From NCBI GenBank assembly GCA_018333075.1, contig BORH01000019.1:26049-90048 (forward strand): 64,000 nucleotides of DNA, given 5' to 3'. Positions 8,251 through 16,597 of this stretch are shown here, piece by piece. The notes under the pieces are model-generated. The model searched no databases. It was not told the DNA's origin and saw only the letters and a program-made list of their open reading frames with translations. A program made the position numbers and the translations under genes. The stretch is from Heyndrickxia sporothermodurans (lineage in GTDB: Bacteria; Bacillota; Bacilli; Bacillales; Bacillaceae_C). Positions within the stretch are counted from its first letter, which is position 1. The number at the start of each line of letters is the position of its first letter.

Positions 8251-9723
8251 TTATAGTGAAGCAAGCGATGGCTTCCTCCTAAACTTACCTGTTTGCTCAA
8301 ATGAATAGCCTAGCTTAATTAACGTCCCCTCACTAAATGCACCAGCTGCAAGGGTAATTCCAAATGGTCTGCCATTTTTCATATAGCCTGCAGGTAATGC
8401 GATGGATGGGAATCCGGCTTTCGCGCTGATAGTCGACCCTACATAGGCCGGAAATAAAATCGCATCTAAATTGTACTTTTCTAAGGCTTCATCAATCCCC
8501 TTCTCCTGTGCATAATACAAATCTTCTACTTTTCCTAATAAATACTCTGAATCTCTTAATGTATTAGACAAGGAGTTTCTATGCTCTAGTTTATCCTGAC
8601 CATATTTCAGGGCTTTTTCTTCATTTTGCTTGTTAAATTCAATTAACTCTGTTAACGTGTGCACCGGCAGTGTAGTAGGCAGCTTTGCCAAAAAATTTTC
8701 CAGGCTATGCTTCATTTCGTATTGATTGACAGACCAGCTCCATTGGCGATGAACGGATGGAATTTCTATATCCATAATCATCTCTGCTCCTGCCTTGGTC
8801 ATTGTTTCAATTGCTTGCCGGAATAATAGCTCATCATATTCACCAGGCATGAATAAATGCTCAGATGCCTCGGTAAATACTCCAATTCGCGCATCCTTTA
8901 AACCTGTTTCATCTAGATAGCATGTGTAATCCATTCTTGATTGGTTTTCACTTTTTAAAGTTGCTGGATCTTCATCATCAATGCCTATCAATGTGCTTAA
9001 TAGGATGGCTGCATCTGTTACCGTTCTAGCCATCGGACCTGCTGTGTCCTGTGAATAGGTAAAGGGAATGATTCCTGAACGGCTAATCAGTCCAACAGTT
9101 GGCTTAATCCCTACTACTGAGTTTTGTACGGCAGGGCTCAAAATCGATCCATCTGTTTCTGTTCCAACAGCTAAGACTGCAAAATTAGCAGCAATGGCTG
9201 CTGCCGATCCAGTGCTTGATCCGCCGACAAAGAAGTCAGATCCATAGGGATTTACTACTTGTCCTCCTCTTGCACTATATCCTGCCCACATCTTACTAGA
9301 CATTCCATTCGCCAGTTCCGTCATATTTGTTTTTCCTACTATCACTGCTCCTGCCTTACGCAACCTTTGAACGAGAAAGGCATCCTTATCGCTAATATAT
9401 TTTTCCAGCGCTAGCGTCCCTGCACTCGTATGCTGATGGTCCTTTGTTTCTATATTATCCTTTAGCAGGACAGGGATTCCATGTAGAGGTCCTCTTGCCC
9501 CTTTCGTTTTTCGTTCATGGTCTAATCCTTCTGCAATAAAAATGGCGTCTGGGTTGATCTCAAGAATCGAATGAATTTCCGGACCATCTTGATCATATTT
9601 CGCGATGCGATAGAGATAATAAAGTACAAGATCCTTAGATGTAATCTCCCCTTTGTCCATCCATTCTTGAATTTGTGCAATAGTCATTTCTTCCTGTAGT
9701 ATTTCTTTAAAAAATGATTCCAT
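8251..9723 (-). CDS. Amidase-signature family enzyme
   Basis: 490-residue amidase-signature hydrolase of the GatA/peptide-amidase group. The Ser-cisSer-Lys triad is visible: K88 in VLLKDNIE, the GGSSTGSA loop at 167-174 and the nucleophile S193 in TETDGSILSPA. The C-terminal VGSTISAKAGFPSIALPAGY is typical. It cleaves an unknown amide. It is not the glutamine amidotransferase GatA, which is present elsewhere with gatB and gatC. It sits 20 bases behind two peptide-type ABC permease genes on the same strand, so its substrate may be an imported peptide or amide. That link is inference. Confidence 0.85.
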   Translation of the reverse strand: MESFFKEILQEEMTIAQIQEWMDKGEITSKDLVLYYLYRIAKYDQDGPEIHSILEINPDAIFIAEGLDHERKTKGARGPLHGIPVLLKDNIETKDHQHTSAGTLALEKYISDKDAFLVQRLRKAGAVIVGKTNMTELANGMSSKMWAGYSARGGQVVNPYGSDFFVGGSSTGSAAAIAANFAVLAVGTETDGSILSPAVQNSVVGIKPTVGLISRSGIIPFTYSQDTAGPMARTVTDAAILLSTLIGIDDEDPATLKSENQSRMDYTCYLDETGLKDARIGVFTEASEHLFMPGEYDELLFRQAIETMTKAGAEMIMDIEIPSVHRQWSWSVNQYEMKHSLENFLAKLPTTLPVHTLTELIEFNKQNEEKALKYGQDKLEHRNSLSNTLRDSEYLLGKVEDLYYAQEKGIDEALEKYNLDAILFPAYVGSTISAKAGFPSIALPAGYMKNGRPFGITLAAGAFSEGTLIKLGYSFEQTGKFRRKPSLASL

Positions 9724-9743
9724 TATTCATGCTCCCATCTATT

Positions 9744-10643
9744 TTAAAAATAGCGGATACTATTTCTTTCAAAGTATTTTTGCAGGCCTTTTCCAAGCTG
9801 ATTAAAGCCAATAATAGCAAAGGTAATAAATGTACATGCTGCTACTGGAATCCACGGCTTTGAAAATACATCAAAAGTAACATCTTTAAAAAGCAGCGGC
9901 CACGCATTAGAGTCGTTAATCACTTCAAATACTAATGGGTCGACGACTTCAATACGATGAGCAAGAAAAATATTAATAACCCCTAGTTGTCCAAGCAAAA
10001 ACATATTTCTTCCAAAATCTAAAATAATATTGACCATTAATTCTGGTAAAAGAAAAGGTAAATAATGACGTGAAAACATCTTGTTATAGCTCGTACCAGT
10101 TGATAATGCCGCTTCAATAAATGGCTTTTTCGAAACAGTAATTACACTCGTTTGAATAAATTGCCCTACCCTTCCAACCTCCAGCAAAGCAATAATAATA
10201 ATGACTATTATTGTCCGATGTGGTGAGTACATAATATAAGGCAAATTAACAAAGAGAACGACCATAAAAATAACTGGTACAAATGAAAAGATTTTATTAT
10301 ATAAATCTAGTAATCTACTAACTACTTTATTCACACTTGCCATTAAACCTAACGGAACAGCTACTAAAAATCGTAATAAAGTAATTCCAAGTATACTAAT
10401 TAATACTTCCTTCGTACCGAGGATGATCCTGCTTAAAATATCTCTTCCTTCCGCATCTGTTCCTAATATATTTACACTAGATGGCGCAAAGGCTGGCACC
10501 TTAAGTGAGCCATCGCTCATCTTTCTTACCCCTTCCGTCTTTAGCTGTTGGTCAACAAACGGAAGGTAAGGACCGACAATAGCAGTCAAAACAATTAAGG
10601 AGACGAGAATGATTCCAATAAATAATGATTTATTTTTCTTCAT
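9744..10643 (-). CDS. ABC transporter permease, DppC/OppC-like
   Basis: 299 aa with an N-terminal helix (about 8-28), a periplasmic-type loop including SVNILGTDAEGRDILSRII, then a permease domain. GTDxxGRD is the hallmark of DppC/OppC proteins. The cytoplasmic EAA-like loop is AALSTGTSYNKMFSRHYLPFL. It pairs with the DppB-like protein, whose stop it overlaps by ATGA. No substrate-binding protein or ATPase gene is nearby, so the partners must be encoded elsewhere or be shared. Confidence 0.83.
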   Translation of the reverse strand: MKKNKSLFIGIILVSLIVLTAIVGPYLPFVDQQLKTEGVRKMSDGSLKVPAFAPSSVNILGTDAEGRDILSRIILGTKEVLISILGITLLRFLVAVPLGLMASVNKVVSRLLDLYNKIFSFVPVIFMVVLFVNLPYIMYSPHRTIIVIIIIALLEVGRVGQFIQTSVITVSKKPFIEAALSTGTSYNKMFSRHYLPFLLPELMVNIILDFGRNMFLLGQLGVINIFLAHRIEVVDPLVFEVINDSNAWPLLFKDVTFDVFSKPWIPVAACTFITFAIIGFNQLGKGLQKYFERNSIRYF

Positions 10644-11611
10644 TTCTCTGCAGATGCCTCCCTTGCCAATAATGCTGATTGAATACTATCACTAACAATT
10701 TTGGTTAGTAGAACAAAGGCGGTAAACACAATAACAAATTCAATAACAACAGGAATTTCAATTTCCATTTCAGAGCCTATACTGAATTTTTTAGGTACAT
10801 GAAAAGCTTGATAAAAACGATAGGCTCCGCCACGATAACCAGTTAAAAATTCTACGATAAATAAATTTGATAAAATATAAAGCATTAACGTATTGAGCTG
10901 TCCAATGACTTTAACCCAGCAATTACTCAGCATATGCATATAGACAATCTTTTTATTTGACGTTCCTTTTCCAATTGCCGTTCGAACATAATCCTGGCCG
11001 CTTTCAGATGATAGGTACATTTCAGTAATACGTGCAATGTAAAAGGTAGGGTAAATAGACAAAAATATCGTCGCTAATAATTTATTCGAAAACGTCTCGC
11101 TGCCGTATACATTAATATGAGGAAGACCTAGATCAATTAAAGCCATAATGCCGATTTGAATCGCAATGACAATAAAGAAATCCGGGACTGAAAGAAAGAA
11201 GGAAGTAATTTTCTCTCCGAAGATCCGAAACCTTCTATTTCCCATTTTAAAATCATAAATTCCTTTTAGTATTCCTGCAAAAAAGCTGATGATAAAACTT
11301 GGAAGAATAATATAGATACTTTTTTTCATGTATCTCCAAACTTCGTATTCTACTGATAATCCATACTCAGTTTCCCCTAAACTTTTGTTCTGTTTCGCAT
11401 ATGTAAACAAATCAGTAATATTTTTTTTGTATTTTTCCCATGAAAATGTCGTAATGTTTTTTTCATATTCCTGTGTCATTTCCATTCTTGAGTGGGTATT
11501 GCCAAAGGAATTATCTCCTCGAGGCATTAGAATTAGTAGTATTAGAATAGTTGTCACGAAAATCCACAATAGTAGATTACTCACAATTTTCGTGAATAGC
11601 TTTAAAAGCAA
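10640..11611 (-). CDS. ABC transporter permease, DppB/OppB-like
   Basis: 323 aa with an N-terminal membrane anchor, an extracytoplasmic region of about 70 residues (near 35-105) and a permease core whose cytoplasmic loop GQDYVRTAIGKGTSNKKIVYMH is the EAA motif of DppB-type permeases. It is the first gene of a three-gene unit with the DppC-like permease and the amidase. The sequence is diverged from the classical Opp/Dpp proteins, notably in the long polar loop. Transport direction and substrate are unknown; uptake is assumed from the family. Confidence 0.8.
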   Translation of the reverse strand: MLLKLFTKIVSNLLLWIFVTTILILLILMPRGDNSFGNTHSRMEMTQEYEKNITTFSWEKYKKNITDLFTYAKQNKSLGETEYGLSVEYEVWRYMKKSIYIILPSFIISFFAGILKGIYDFKMGNRRFRIFGEKITSFFLSVPDFFIVIAIQIGIMALIDLGLPHINVYGSETFSNKLLATIFLSIYPTFYIARITEMYLSSESGQDYVRTAIGKGTSNKKIVYMHMLSNCWVKVIGQLNTLMLYILSNLFIVEFLTGYRGGAYRFYQAFHVPKKFSIGSEMEIEIPVVIEFVIVFTAFVLLTKIVSDSIQSALLAREASAEK

Positions 11612-11814
11612 GATTTTATCCCCCTTGTTAATTCTCTTATTTTTCTGATTATACCTAAAACTATCCAGTAATGTAAGACTTTATTTAATTCAAAATTGTC
11701 ATTTTTTATGCAAATAACCAAATTAATATATTTATATAGTTTTAATTTCCTTGAAATATATCAAATCTCAATAATATTGCCTATTCCAATCTTCCTATTG
11801 TCAAAAATTATAAT

Positions 11815-11842
11815 TTTACAAAATTTATTTTTATTATATAAT
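11815..11842 (+). promoter_or_regulatory. putP sigma-A promoter
   Basis: -35 TTTACA (11815-11820), a 16-bp spacer and a perfect -10 TATAAT (11837-11842), about 54 bases before the start codon, in a very AT-rich divergent region. I did not find a convincing sigma-B promoter like the one known in front of B. subtilis opuE. Confidence 0.65.
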
Positions 11843-11895
11843 GAAAGAGTATTCATCATTTTACAAAAATAATTACGCAACTAGAAGGAGATGAC

Positions 11896-13380
11896 ATGAT
11901 GACTGAGGATGTATACAAACTGATTGCAATCGGGTTATACATGGTAATGATGCTATTAATTGGGTTCTATGCTTACAGAAAGACAACAAATTTAACCGAT
12001 TACATGCTAGGTGGACGTTCATTAGGACCTGCTGTTACGGCATTAAGTGCGGGTGCTGCTGATATGAGTGGCTGGCTATTGATGGGACTTCCTGGTGGAC
12101 TTTATTTAAATGGTTTAGCAGACGCTTGGATCGCCATTGGATTAACCATCGGAGCTTATTTAAACTGGGTATTAATCGCACCCCGTCTACGCTCCTATAC
12201 ACAGGTAGCCAATGATTCAATTACCATACCATCTTATTTAGAAAATCGTTTTAAAGATTCTACCAAGCTATTAAGAGTTGTTTCTTCACTTGTTATTTTA
12301 GTATTCTTTACTTTTTATGTATCTTCAGGAATCGTGTCAGGAGCTGTATTTTTCAAAAGCTCATTTGGCTTGAACTATACAACTGGATTGCTCATTGTGG
12401 CTGGGGTTGTTGTTGCTTACACACTATTCGGAGGGTTCCTTGCTGTTAGCTGGACAGATTTTATCCAAGGCTTGATTATGGTTGTTGCCTTGCTGCTTGT
12501 CCCCGCTATTGCTATATTCAAGACTGGTGGACCTGTTGAAACGTTCGATACGATCCGTTCAATCGATCCGACTTTATTGGATTTATTTAAAGGGACGAGT
12601 ATATTAGGAATTATTTCGGCACTTGCATGGGGACTTGGTTATGTAGGTCAACCACATATTATTGTGCGCTTTATGGCGATTAAAACCGTGAAGGAAACGA
12701 AGAGCGCCCGTCGTATTGGAATGAGCTGGATGATTCTTTCCTTGTTAGGTACTTCATTAACGGCATTAATCGGAATCGCTTACTTCCATAATATTGGAGC
12801 ACCACTTGGAAAAGAAAATGCAGAAACTGTATTTATTTTATTAGGACAAATTCTCTTCCACCCACTTATCGCCGGATTGGTATTAGCGGCTGTCCTTGCT
12901 GCGATTATGAGCACTGTATCCTCACAATTAATTGTGACTTCTAGTGCTTTAACAGAGGATTTATATAAATTAATGTTTCGCCGTAATGCTTCAGATAAGG
13001 AGCTTGTATTCTTTGGAAGAATGGCGGTTCTCGTTGTCGCCATTGTCGCATCACTGCTTGCATTAGACCAAAATTCATCGATTTTACAGCTAGTTTCCTA
13101 TGCTTGGGCTGGATTCGGTGCATCGTTTGGACCAGTTGTTTTCCTTAGCCTATTCTGGAGAAAAATGAACAACTGGGGCGCTATTTTCGGGATGATTGTT
13201 GGGGCGATTACTGTCATTGTTTGGAAAAATGCTGGACTTAGCTCTACACTTTATGAAATCGTACCTGGATTTATCGTTAACTTACTTGTTAGTATTGCTG
13301 TCAGCTTAGCTACTTATAAGCATAATCCTGAAATCGAAAAGGAATTTGAGGAAAGCAAGCTTTTAAGAAAACAAGGATAA
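11896..13380 (+). CDS. putP: Sodium/proline symporter (PutP/OpuE type)
   Basis: 494-residue member of the sodium:solute symporter family with about 13 membrane helices. The N-terminal TDYMLGGRSLGPAVTALSAGAADMSGWLLMGLPG and the LGYVGQPHIIVRFMA stretch are classic for Na+/proline symporters. It imports proline with sodium, either as nutrient or as an osmoprotectant. Opposite the gat cluster, B. subtilis carries opuE, the osmoregulated proline carrier, which makes that role likely, although here gatCAB lies about 13 kb away. GAAGGAG lies six bases before the ATG at 11896. Confidence 0.93.
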   Translation: MMTEDVYKLIAIGLYMVMMLLIGFYAYRKTTNLTDYMLGGRSLGPAVTALSAGAADMSGWLLMGLPGGLYLNGLADAWIAIGLTIGAYLNWVLIAPRLRSYTQVANDSITIPSYLENRFKDSTKLLRVVSSLVILVFFTFYVSSGIVSGAVFFKSSFGLNYTTGLLIVAGVVVAYTLFGGFLAVSWTDFIQGLIMVVALLLVPAIAIFKTGGPVETFDTIRSIDPTLLDLFKGTSILGIISALAWGLGYVGQPHIIVRFMAIKTVKETKSARRIGMSWMILSLLGTSLTALIGIAYFHNIGAPLGKENAETVFILLGQILFHPLIAGLVLAAVLAAIMSTVSSQLIVTSSALTEDLYKLMFRRNASDKELVFFGRMAVLVVAIVASLLALDQNSSILQLVSYAWAGFGASFGPVVFLSLFWRKMNNWGAIFGMIVGAITVIVWKNAGLSSTLYEIVPGFIVNLLVSIAVSLATYKHNPEIEKEFEESKLLRKQG

Positions 13381-13385
13381 ACATC

Positions 13386-13427
13386 AATGGCCACCTACAT
13401 TGACAAGTGATGTAGATGGCCATTTTA
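13386..13427. terminator. Bidirectional terminator after putP
   Basis: AATGGCCACCTACAT and ATGTAGATGGCCATT form a 15-bp stem with one mismatch and a 9-nt loop, followed by TTTT on the plus strand. It separates putP from the convergent phosphoribosyltransferase gene. Confidence 0.8.
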
Positions 13428-13440
13428 CAGTTTAAAAATA

Positions 13441-13983
13441 TTATTTTGTAAATAAAGGTAATTTTTCTAAAAAGAGAATATCCTCACGTTCCGCAGCATC
13501 TCCTTCAGCAAGGATGGCAGCTTTTGCGACTACTTCTCCACCTGCTTGCTCTACTAATTCCTCTAGCACTTGAATCGAGTGCCCGGTACTAATAACATCA
13601 TCTATAATGGCCACTCTTTTCCCTTTTATCGCAAGTGCATCCTTTGAATCGAGGCAAAGCAACTGTTTTTTCTGAGTCGTAATGGATACAACCTCGTTAA
13701 CAATTGGCGCTTCCATATATGGTTTAATACTTTTACGAGCAACAATATAATGACTCATTCCTAATAGCTTTGAAATTTCATAGACTAATGGAATTCCTTT
13801 CGCTTCAGCTGTTACTAAATAATCAATAGGCGGAAGCTTTTTAGCCAATTCTGGTGCTGTATGGCTAACTAATTCTGTATCACCAAGTATAACAAAGCTT
13901 GCAATGCTTAATTCTTGTGAAATCGCAATAATTGGAAGTTCTCGTTCAATACCCGCTACCTTTAATGTGTAAGTTTTATCCAT
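13441..13983 (-). CDS. Purine-type phosphoribosyltransferase (Apt-like)
   Basis: 180-residue type I phosphoribosyltransferase. The PRPP-binding loop is VAIIDDVISTGHS at 124-136, and the upstream VTAEAKGIPLVYEIS corresponds to the Apt-like pyrophosphate loop. It would convert a free base and PRPP to the nucleotide. It lies 20 bases downstream of a purine-type permease in an operon behind a guanine riboswitch, so the base is most likely a purine taken up by that permease. It does not look like B. subtilis Xpt or Hpt. GGAGGGACAAGGAA precedes the ATG. Confidence 0.8.
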   Translation of the reverse strand: MDKTYTLKVAGIERELPIIAISQELSIASFVILGDTELVSHTAPELAKKLPPIDYLVTAEAKGIPLVYEISKLLGMSHYIVARKSIKPYMEAPIVNEVVSITTQKKQLLCLDSKDALAIKGKRVAIIDDVISTGHSIQVLEELVEQAGGEVVAKAAILAEGDAAEREDILFLEKLPLFTK

Positions 13984-14003
13984 TTCCTTGTCCCTCCAGC
14001 CTT

Positions 14004-15074
14004 TTAAAGTCCGAATATACTAATTGCTGCTTTCATAATGATTCCTGCTAGCATTCCTAAAAATGGATCAGTGATTGCTGTAACAACCATTGTTGTCCCA
14101 CCAACTAAGCCTGATGATCCATCACCTGCAGTAAGAGCTGCCGTAGCATTTGGTGGTACTGTTACAATAGCCCCTAATACAAATAAAAATCCTGCAATAG
14201 ATGCGGTTGGAATGAATTTTCCGATTTTCGGAAGCAGTCCTGAGAACAAGATAATCGCCATGATTGCCATCATTAATACACCAGACCATACAGGATGTGG
14301 TGCACTTGATGTTGCTGAAATGATTGCTTCTACAGGACCTCCTCCAAAGAAAGAGGAAACCATATCTGCAAATCCACTAATCATTGATAAAACATCCACA
14401 TTCACATGTGTTTTTGCAATATCTCCATTAATTTCTCCAAATGCAATATTTGCTCCAATATTTAAACATACCATCGCAAGTGCCCCACGAATAACATATG
14501 GATTAAAGGTAAATTTTTGTCGAATTAATTTTTCTGATGTAACTACCTTTTGCTCAGAAGGTTTATTTTTTCTCATAAAATAAGAAACAATGCTTGAAAG
14601 AACAACTGATATCGTAATCGTATATACTAAATCCTTTGTAGCCATATATGTAAGGAAGCCAGTCAAAAATGAAATGATTCCAACTATTTTATCATTTTTA
14701 GCCATGTCCCAGGCAACTTTAGCTAGCATAATGCCAACACCAGCCATCATTCCATTGGTGATAACCGGACCAATCCAATCAATGATTCTCTCTAGCAGGC
14801 CAAAAGCTCCAATGATAAACATAAGAAGGGCTCCGAGGAAAATCATTGATAGACGCTCACGCATGTTTCTTCCCATGGTCCCAGCTAATGTAATGGTTTC
14901 AGCCTGAAAGGAAACCACTGCTACCGAACCAGTGAGCGCATTCCCTGCTGCACCAGCTACAAATGCTAATGCTGTTGGCACCGAGGCAAAGCCAAAGGTT
15001 AATGCCAATATTCCCTGTGGCAGTCCATTCAGTACACCACTTAAGGCTGCTAGTAAATCTTTAAGTATATCCAT
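14004..15074 (-). CDS. NCS2-like purine permease
   Basis: A polytopic membrane protein of 356 aa with 10-12 hydrophobic segments, shorter than PbuG-type permeases (about 440 aa). GGGPVEAIISATSSAPHPVWSG in the second half and repeated glycine-rich helices indicate the nucleobase transporter superfamily. I chose the ATG at 15074, preceded by GGAGAGGG, over an in-frame GTG at 15095. A guanine riboswitch and attenuator lie directly upstream and a phosphoribosyltransferase follows, so guanine or hypoxanthine uptake is the best guess. Confidence 0.72.
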   Translation of the reverse strand: MDILKDLLAALSGVLNGLPQGILALTFGFASVPTALAFVAGAAGNALTGSVAVVSFQAETITLAGTMGRNMRERLSMIFLGALLMFIIGAFGLLERIIDWIGPVITNGMMAGVGIMLAKVAWDMAKNDKIVGIISFLTGFLTYMATKDLVYTITISVVLSSIVSYFMRKNKPSEQKVVTSEKLIRQKFTFNPYVIRGALAMVCLNIGANIAFGEINGDIAKTHVNVDVLSMISGFADMVSSFFGGGPVEAIISATSSAPHPVWSGVLMMAIMAIILFSGLLPKIGKFIPTASIAGFLFVLGAIVTVPPNATAALTAGDGSSGLVGGTTMVVTAITDPFLGMLAGIIMKAAISIFGL

Positions 15075-15210
15075 TTCCCTCTCCGTTTCTAACACACCAT
15101 ATATTCCAAAGCTCTTTAGAAGAAGACACTTTCGTTTTTCGATAAATGCTTACACCATGAAAATTCGTATTATTCGAGATTTTCAGCGAGATATTCACGA
15201 ATCAACCAAT

Positions 15211-15246
15211 AAAAAAAGAAAAATCGTCTTCTAAACAGAAGACGAT
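15211..15246 (-). terminator. Riboswitch attenuator of the permease operon
   Basis: ATCGTCTTCT and AGAAGACGAT form a perfect 10-bp stem with a 4-nt loop, followed on the minus strand by TTTTTCTTTTTTT. It lies 30 bases downstream of the aptamer, the usual place for the OFF-state terminator of a guanine riboswitch. Confidence 0.85.
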
Positions 15247-15276
15247 CAGATTTTTATGAATAACGAAATCTGCCGT

Positions 15277-15341
15277 CCATAGTAGAGTAATTTATGGTTA
15301 CTCCGTAGAGACTCCTAGACCATATTTCTAGGAATATATGG
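15277..15341 (-). ncRNA. Guanine-type purine riboswitch aptamer
   Basis: Read on the minus strand, P1 is CCATA/TATGG. The core has ATATTCCTAGAAATATGG, GGAGTCTCTAC, AACCATAAATTA and TCTACTATGG, which follow the purine riboswitch consensus. The base that reads the ligand (position 74 in the usual numbering) is C in CTACTATG, so guanine/hypoxanthine rather than adenine. The attenuator at 15211-15246 follows. High guanine should reduce the permease and phosphoribosyltransferase transcript. Confidence 0.88.
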
Positions 15342-15383
15342 GGCATTTCTAAATAATGATTAAATTTTAAAATTACAAAGGAT

Positions 15384-15412
15384 ATCATACTACGAAAATC
15401 GACATTATTCAA
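15384..15412 (-). promoter_or_regulatory. Promoter of the riboswitch-controlled permease operon
   Basis: -35 TTGAAT (15407-15412), a 17-bp spacer and -10 TATGAT (15384-15389) on the minus strand. The transcript would start about 35 bases before the aptamer. Confidence 0.7.
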
Positions 15413-15474
15413 CAGAATTTTCTAATTTCCCATAAAAAAGTGTTTATTTCCTGTAAAAACTGCACGAAAGTACC

Positions 15475-15508
15475 GAAGAAAAAAGCACTTATCCATCGAT
15501 AAGTGCTT
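15475..15508 (-). terminator. dagK terminator
   Basis: AAGCACTTATC and GATAAGTGCTT form a perfect 11-bp stem with a 4-nt loop, followed on the minus strand by TTTTTTC. It overlaps the dagK stop codon. Confidence 0.82.
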
Positions 15509-16421
15509 ACTCTACTTTATCCTCAGGTCTAATATGATCAATTGGAACAAAGACCTCAAGGTGACGATATAGATTTTCAAATTCAGCTGGTACGAGCCCG
15601 CCAAATTCACCGTCAATATTAATTTGCATCTTTTCAGATGAGCTTACTTTAATTCGATTAGCTGAAGTGTAAATGATATTTGGATCATTGATATGATTAC
15701 CCGTAATCGCCGCTGAAACGACACGAATAAATTCAGCTAAGTTCGTTTTCTTTAAAATAATTAGAGAAAACAGCCCATCGTTAATTGAAGAATCTGGAGC
15801 TAATTTCTCAAACCCGCCAACCGAATTTGTTAATCCAACAAGAAAAAGCATGGCTTCCCCTTCAAATAATTTTCCATCATACTCAATCCGTACCTCTGTT
15901 GCACGAATGGAAGGAAGCATTTCTATGCCCTTCATGTAATAAGCTAATTGCCCGAGCATCGTTTTCAATTTGCTAGGTACTTCATAGGTTAGTTCAGTCA
16001 GTCGTCCACCACCAGCGATATTAATAAAATAACTTCTATTCATCTTACCAATATCTACTGGAATCATGTCTCCTTGAACAATAATATCAGTTGCTGCTTC
16101 AATATCACGAGGAATATGTAATGCTCTTGCAAAGTCATTGGTTGTCCCAACAGGAATTACACCTAATTTTGGACGAAATTCTTGCTCTGCAAGACCATTT
16201 ACAACTTCATTAATGGTTCCATCTCCACCAGCTGCAATCACAATATCGTATTTACGCTCAACCGCAACCTTTGCCGCTTCTATCGCATCTCCTGCTGCTG
16301 TTGTCGCATGACAAGACGCTTCATACCCAGCCTTTTCAAGCTTCTGCAAAACTGTGGCAAGATGCTTTTTAAATACTTCACGCCCAGAGGTTGGATTATA
16401 TATTATTCTTGCTCGCTTCAT
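15507..16421 (-). CDS. dagK: Diacylglycerol kinase (DgkB/YerQ family)
   Basis: 304-residue lipid kinase of the DAGK catalytic family that recycles diacylglycerol to phosphatidic acid at the membrane. It begins RARIIYNPTSGRE, has the nucleotide-binding AAGGDGTINEVVNGL (GGDGT at 65-69), then LGVIPVGTTNDFARAL and a C-terminal GEFGGLVPAEFE. I chose the ATG at 16421 because AGGA is 8 bases upstream; an ATG at 16430 overlaps that site. In B. subtilis dagK lies just behind gatCAB; here it is some 10 kb further on. Confidence 0.92.
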   Translation of the reverse strand: MKRARIIYNPTSGREVFKKHLATVLQKLEKAGYEASCHATTAAGDAIEAAKVAVERKYDIVIAAGGDGTINEVVNGLAEQEFRPKLGVIPVGTTNDFARALHIPRDIEAATDIIVQGDMIPVDIGKMNRSYFINIAGGGRLTELTYEVPSKLKTMLGQLAYYMKGIEMLPSIRATEVRIEYDGKLFEGEAMLFLVGLTNSVGGFEKLAPDSSINDGLFSLIILKKTNLAEFIRVVSAAITGNHINDPNIIYTSANRIKVSSSEKMQINIDGEFGGLVPAEFENLYRHLEVFVPIDHIRPEDKVE

Positions 16422-16511
16422 TTTCATCATCCTACTCTTAATTTCATGTTCTCTTTTAAATAAAACAATAGAGAACTTTCTAAGTTTCTTTCACTAATCT
16501 TATTTTTCTAC

Positions 16512-16536
16512 ATAGAAAATCTGGCCGTAGCCAGAT
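16512..16536 (-). terminator. Terminator of the ECF sigma factor operon
   Basis: ATCTGGC and GCCAGAT pair perfectly over 7 bp with a 4-nt loop, followed on the minus strand by TTTTCT. It is about 60 bases downstream of the last gene of the operon. Confidence 0.6.
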
Positions 16537-16597
16537 AAATGTAAAAAGTAGATTCTATCGAAATTATCATACCTCTTTTGACTGTAAAAATCTAGTA

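Noticed and set aside
14038-14583. 181-codon plus-strand frame antisense to the purine permease
   Set aside because: A shadow of the membrane protein gene; composition reflects the reverse complement of its hydrophobic codons.
14932-15234. 100-codon plus-strand frame antisense to the purine permease leader
   Set aside because: It is antisense to the permease N-terminus and the attenuator region, with no ribosome binding site.
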